Source of the DNA: JACDAL01 sp035646635 | Lineage (GTDB): Bacteria; Actinomycetota; CADDZG01; WHSQ01 | Direction: 5' to 3' | DNA length: 15,477 bases | Assembly (NCBI GenBank): GCA_035646635.1 | Contig: DASRPA010000304.1 | Span: forward strand, 1-15,477 | Shown: piece after piece, positions 14,137 through 15,477 of the stretch | How positions within the stretch are numbered: position 1 is the first letter of the stretch | How the letters are laid out: each line of letters starts with the position of its first letter | Made by a program: the position numbers and the translations under genes | The notes under the pieces: model-generated | Seen by the model: only the letters and a program-made list of their open reading frames with translations | What the model was told of the DNA's origin: nothing | Databases searched by the model: none

Positions 14137-14949
14137 ATGGGCGAAACCAGGGGGGCCGGGGACAGACCCGGGGGCGACGATCAGGAGCAGTGGTCGGCAA
14201 CTCCGCCTAAACCGGAATTCAAGACATCAACAGCCGCGCGTTCACGCCTGGCTGCTCCCCTGCGTAAGCTTCGGCGCCTTTTTCTTTTGAGCCTGGCGGT
14301 AGCCGCCGGTGTTGCGCTCTTCATCAGCCTGATTCCGGGAGAGGTCGGCACAATCCCGTCGCTTCCTCAGGACGGGGAGAAAACTCAGCAGGGCGCCTTG
14401 GGGCCGGCCGACTTCGGGTTCCCTTCGCTCGCGCATTCAGGTCCTCGCGTCCTCGCGGCGGCGCCGCTAGAGGAGCGCGCGAAGGAAGCCGTCGTCGAGC
14501 CCGGCAGTGGAGAGAACCGCGACCGCGCGCGTGGTGGAGATCGCGGGGGAAGGCGGGAGTCGGGGCAAAAAGGCGGTAACCACAACGACTCCCCACGTCA
14601 CGAGGACACATCTAGCGAAGGGGAGCCGGGAGGAGGACAACCCGTTGTGGCTGCGCCGGAAGCGGGCGTCGATGTCGCTCCCGAGCAACCCCCGCCGCCC
14701 CAGCAGCCGCCGCCCGAGCAAGCCGCAGGCAACGGTCAGGGCAACGGTGGCGGGAACGGGAACGGTCAGGGCAACGGAAATGGTCAGGGCAACGGGAACG
14801 GTCAGGGGAATGGGAACCCTGGTGGGAACGGCGGGAACGGCGGCGATGAAACCGGTTCCGGCAAGGACGACGAGAGTGGTGGTGAAGAGGGCGGCTCCGA
14901 CGACGAGGGTGAGGACGAAGGGGACGAAGGGGACGAAGGTGACGACTAG
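14137..14949 (+). CDS. Single-pass membrane protein with Asn-Gly repeats and an acidic tail
   Basis: The ATG at 14137 follows a GGGGGGG run (14122-14128) at 8 bases and gives 270 residues. Residues 1-47 are polar and become basic (SRLAAPLRKLRR). Residues 48-66 form one membrane segment (LFLLSLAVAAGVALFISLI), so the long C-terminal part should be outside the cell. That part is low complexity: a charged Gly/Arg region (about 115-150), a proline cluster (PPPPQQPPPEQ), a repeat of NGQGNG units (about 199-236) and an Asp/Glu/Gly tail finishing EDEGDEGDEGDD. No enzymatic domain is visible. Such proteins may act as surface or cell-wall-associated spacers, or bind cations, but that is conjecture. The membrane-proximal layout resembles the partial protein that follows. 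Confidence 0.7.
   Translation: MGETRGAGDRPGGDDQEQWSATPPKPEFKTSTAARSRLAAPLRKLRRLFLLSLAVAAGVALFISLIPGEVGTIPSLPQDGEKTQQGALGPADFGFPSLAHSGPRVLAAAPLEERAKEAVVEPGSGENRDRARGGDRGGRRESGQKGGNHNDSPRHEDTSSEGEPGGGQPVVAAPEAGVDVAPEQPPPPQQPPPEQAAGNGQGNGGGNGNGQGNGNGQGNGNGQGNGNPGGNGGNGGDETGSGKDDESGGEEGGSDDEGEDEGDEGDEGDD
14731..14844 (+). repeat. In-frame tandem repeat encoding NGQGNG units
   Basis: Near-identical 18-base units of the form AACGGTCAGGGCAACGGN repeat about four times and then decay into GGGAACGGC units. The translation alternates Asn-Gly with Gln-Gly. Copy number could vary between strains through slippage. A second short 9-base repeat (GACGAAGGG, three copies) encodes the acidic end at about 14915-14940. 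Confidence 0.75.
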
Positions 14950-14977
14950 GCAATTGCCAGAGCACAATCTGCGTAAA

Positions 14978-15005
14978 TTGCGTATCCCATCCTTAATGGG
15001 ACAAT
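14978..15005 (+). promoter_or_regulatory. Candidate promoter with dyad upstream of the last gene
   Basis: TTGCGT (14978-14983) and GACAAT (15000-15005) are 16 bases apart, giving a start near 15012. Between them TCCCAT (14985-14990) and ATGGGA (14996-15001) form a perfect 6-bp inverted repeat around CCTTA. A protein bound there would cover the promoter spacer. The pair could alternatively be a small terminator for the preceding gene, although no T-tract follows. Confidence 0.35.
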
Positions 15006-15021
15006 CGACTAGACTCAAGGC

Positions 15022-15477
15022 ATGAGTAGCGACCTCACCGGCGACGGTGTCTGGGCAAACAGCGAGGTTCAGCCGCGCCCCATCTTCGACGATGAGGGTG
15101 CCTTCGGACGTGACTGGACCCCCCTTCTCCGGATTGCTCGCCTTGCGGGCCTTTCGCTGCTCGCGCTGGCCGCCGTCACCTACGTCGTGGTGGCTTTTTG
15201 GCCCCGTGATAACGAGCTCATTCACTTCCCGCCCGAGAGTCCGGCCGATGTTCTCAACACAGTCGGTGAAGGAATCGGCGAAGTGGGCAGGAGAGTCAAA
15301 GAGCTGGCCCCAGAGGTTGCCGGCAACTTCATAAAGCACGCCATCAATCAGGTGCCGCTGGGCAGGCAGATCATCGCCGTGGCCAAGGACCTGCCGGTGG
15401 TCGGCGAAGCGATCGAGGTTGTCGAGGACGTCCCGGGAGTCCCCGAGCTGGACGAGCCCCCGGGTAACCCGAATGGC
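15022..15477 (+). CDS. Single-pass membrane protein, 3' end outside the window
   Basis: The ATG at 15022 is preceded by AAGG at very short spacing; 152 codons stay open to the window edge, so the gene is incomplete. Residues 1-33 are polar and acidic (IFDDEGAFGRDW). Residues about 36-59 form a membrane segment (LRIARLAGLSLLALAAVTYV, then VVAFWP). The part beyond is probably extracellular and contains amphipathic helices (ADVLNTVGEGIGEVGRRVKE, NFIKHAINQVPLGRQIIAVA, DLPVVGEAIEVVEDVPGVPE) before a Pro/Gly/Asn-rich stretch. It continues the series of single-TM proteins with long outer tails. I do not recognise a family. The frame is unbroken and has coding-type third positions. Confidence 0.7.
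   Translation, partial: MSSDLTGDGVWANSEVQPRPIFDDEGAFGRDWTPLLRIARLAGLSLLALAAVTYVVVAFWPRDNELIHFPPESPADVLNTVGEGIGEVGRRVKELAPEVAGNFIKHAINQVPLGRQIIAVAKDLPVVGEAIEVVEDVPGVPELDEPPGNPNG

Noticed and set aside
14731..14844. CRISPR-like array
   Set aside because: Units are contiguous 18-base in-frame coding repeats without spacers.
14467..15339. 290-codon minus-strand frame with valine/proline-rich repeats
   Set aside because: It is the mirror of the NGQGNG repeat and acidic-tail gene. The plus-strand reading has a ribosome binding site, membrane segment and clean stop.

Overview
The window looks like high-GC chromosomal DNA from an actinobacterium (Actinomycetota). The supporting signs are GC-rich third positions, genes with TTG/GTG starts or apparently leaderless, a tRNA that does not encode its CCA end, and typical actinobacterial families (deazaflavin-era accessory enzymes, DUF2237, NPIGW-type polytopic membrane proteins, single-TM proteins with long polar tails). 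I cannot name a genus.

Layout. (1) 1-521: a tRNA-Lys(UUU) with a plausible promoter, otherwise little. (2) 522-4815: an accessory stretch. It holds a GT1 glycosyltransferase and a VOC/glyoxalase-fold gene on the minus strand, divergent from a TetR regulator, then a DUF169 gene. These are followed by a heavily frame-broken cyclase-family gene fused to the 3' end of a RibD_C/dihydrofolate-reductase-like gene. (3) 5138-6945: an intact DUF2237 gene, then the C-terminal part of a PPK2 polyphosphate kinase (minus) abutting, head to head, the C-terminal half of an APC amino-acid permease (plus). Both have lost their 5' parts at one breakpoint near 6238. (4) 7089-12248: four intact minus-strand genes in a row. 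In transcription order they are a secreted SMP-30-like beta-propeller, a creatinase/DoeA-like M24 protein without canonical metal ligands, a polytopic membrane protein, and a calcineurin-like metallophosphoesterase. The last two overlap by ATGA. (5) 12350-12466: a repeat-rich non-coding patch resembling transposon ends. (6) 12519-15477: a DUF1330 gene, then a plus-strand series of small single-TM or soluble hypothetical proteins. One is split by a stop and a frameshift, one has an Asn-Gly repeat and an acidic tail, and one runs off the right end.

How it hangs together. The TetR/VOC/GT1 group has the organisation of a small detoxification or resistance unit controlled from a 50-bp divergent promoter. 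The 7-12 kb block could be one transcription unit, with the membrane protein and phosphoesterase translationally coupled; its biological role is not evident. A striking cross-cutting feature is that at least six genes carry frame breaks, most of them fitting loss of one base, while the reading frames on either side remain well conserved. That pattern fits residual sequencing indels at least as well as genuine decay, and the broken genes should be read with this in mind. The two gene-truncating junctions (near 4577 and 6238) are not explained by single-base errors. They are either real deletions or assembly joins. I found no CRISPR array, integrase, transposase or complete mobile element, and no convincing new defence or biosynthetic system.
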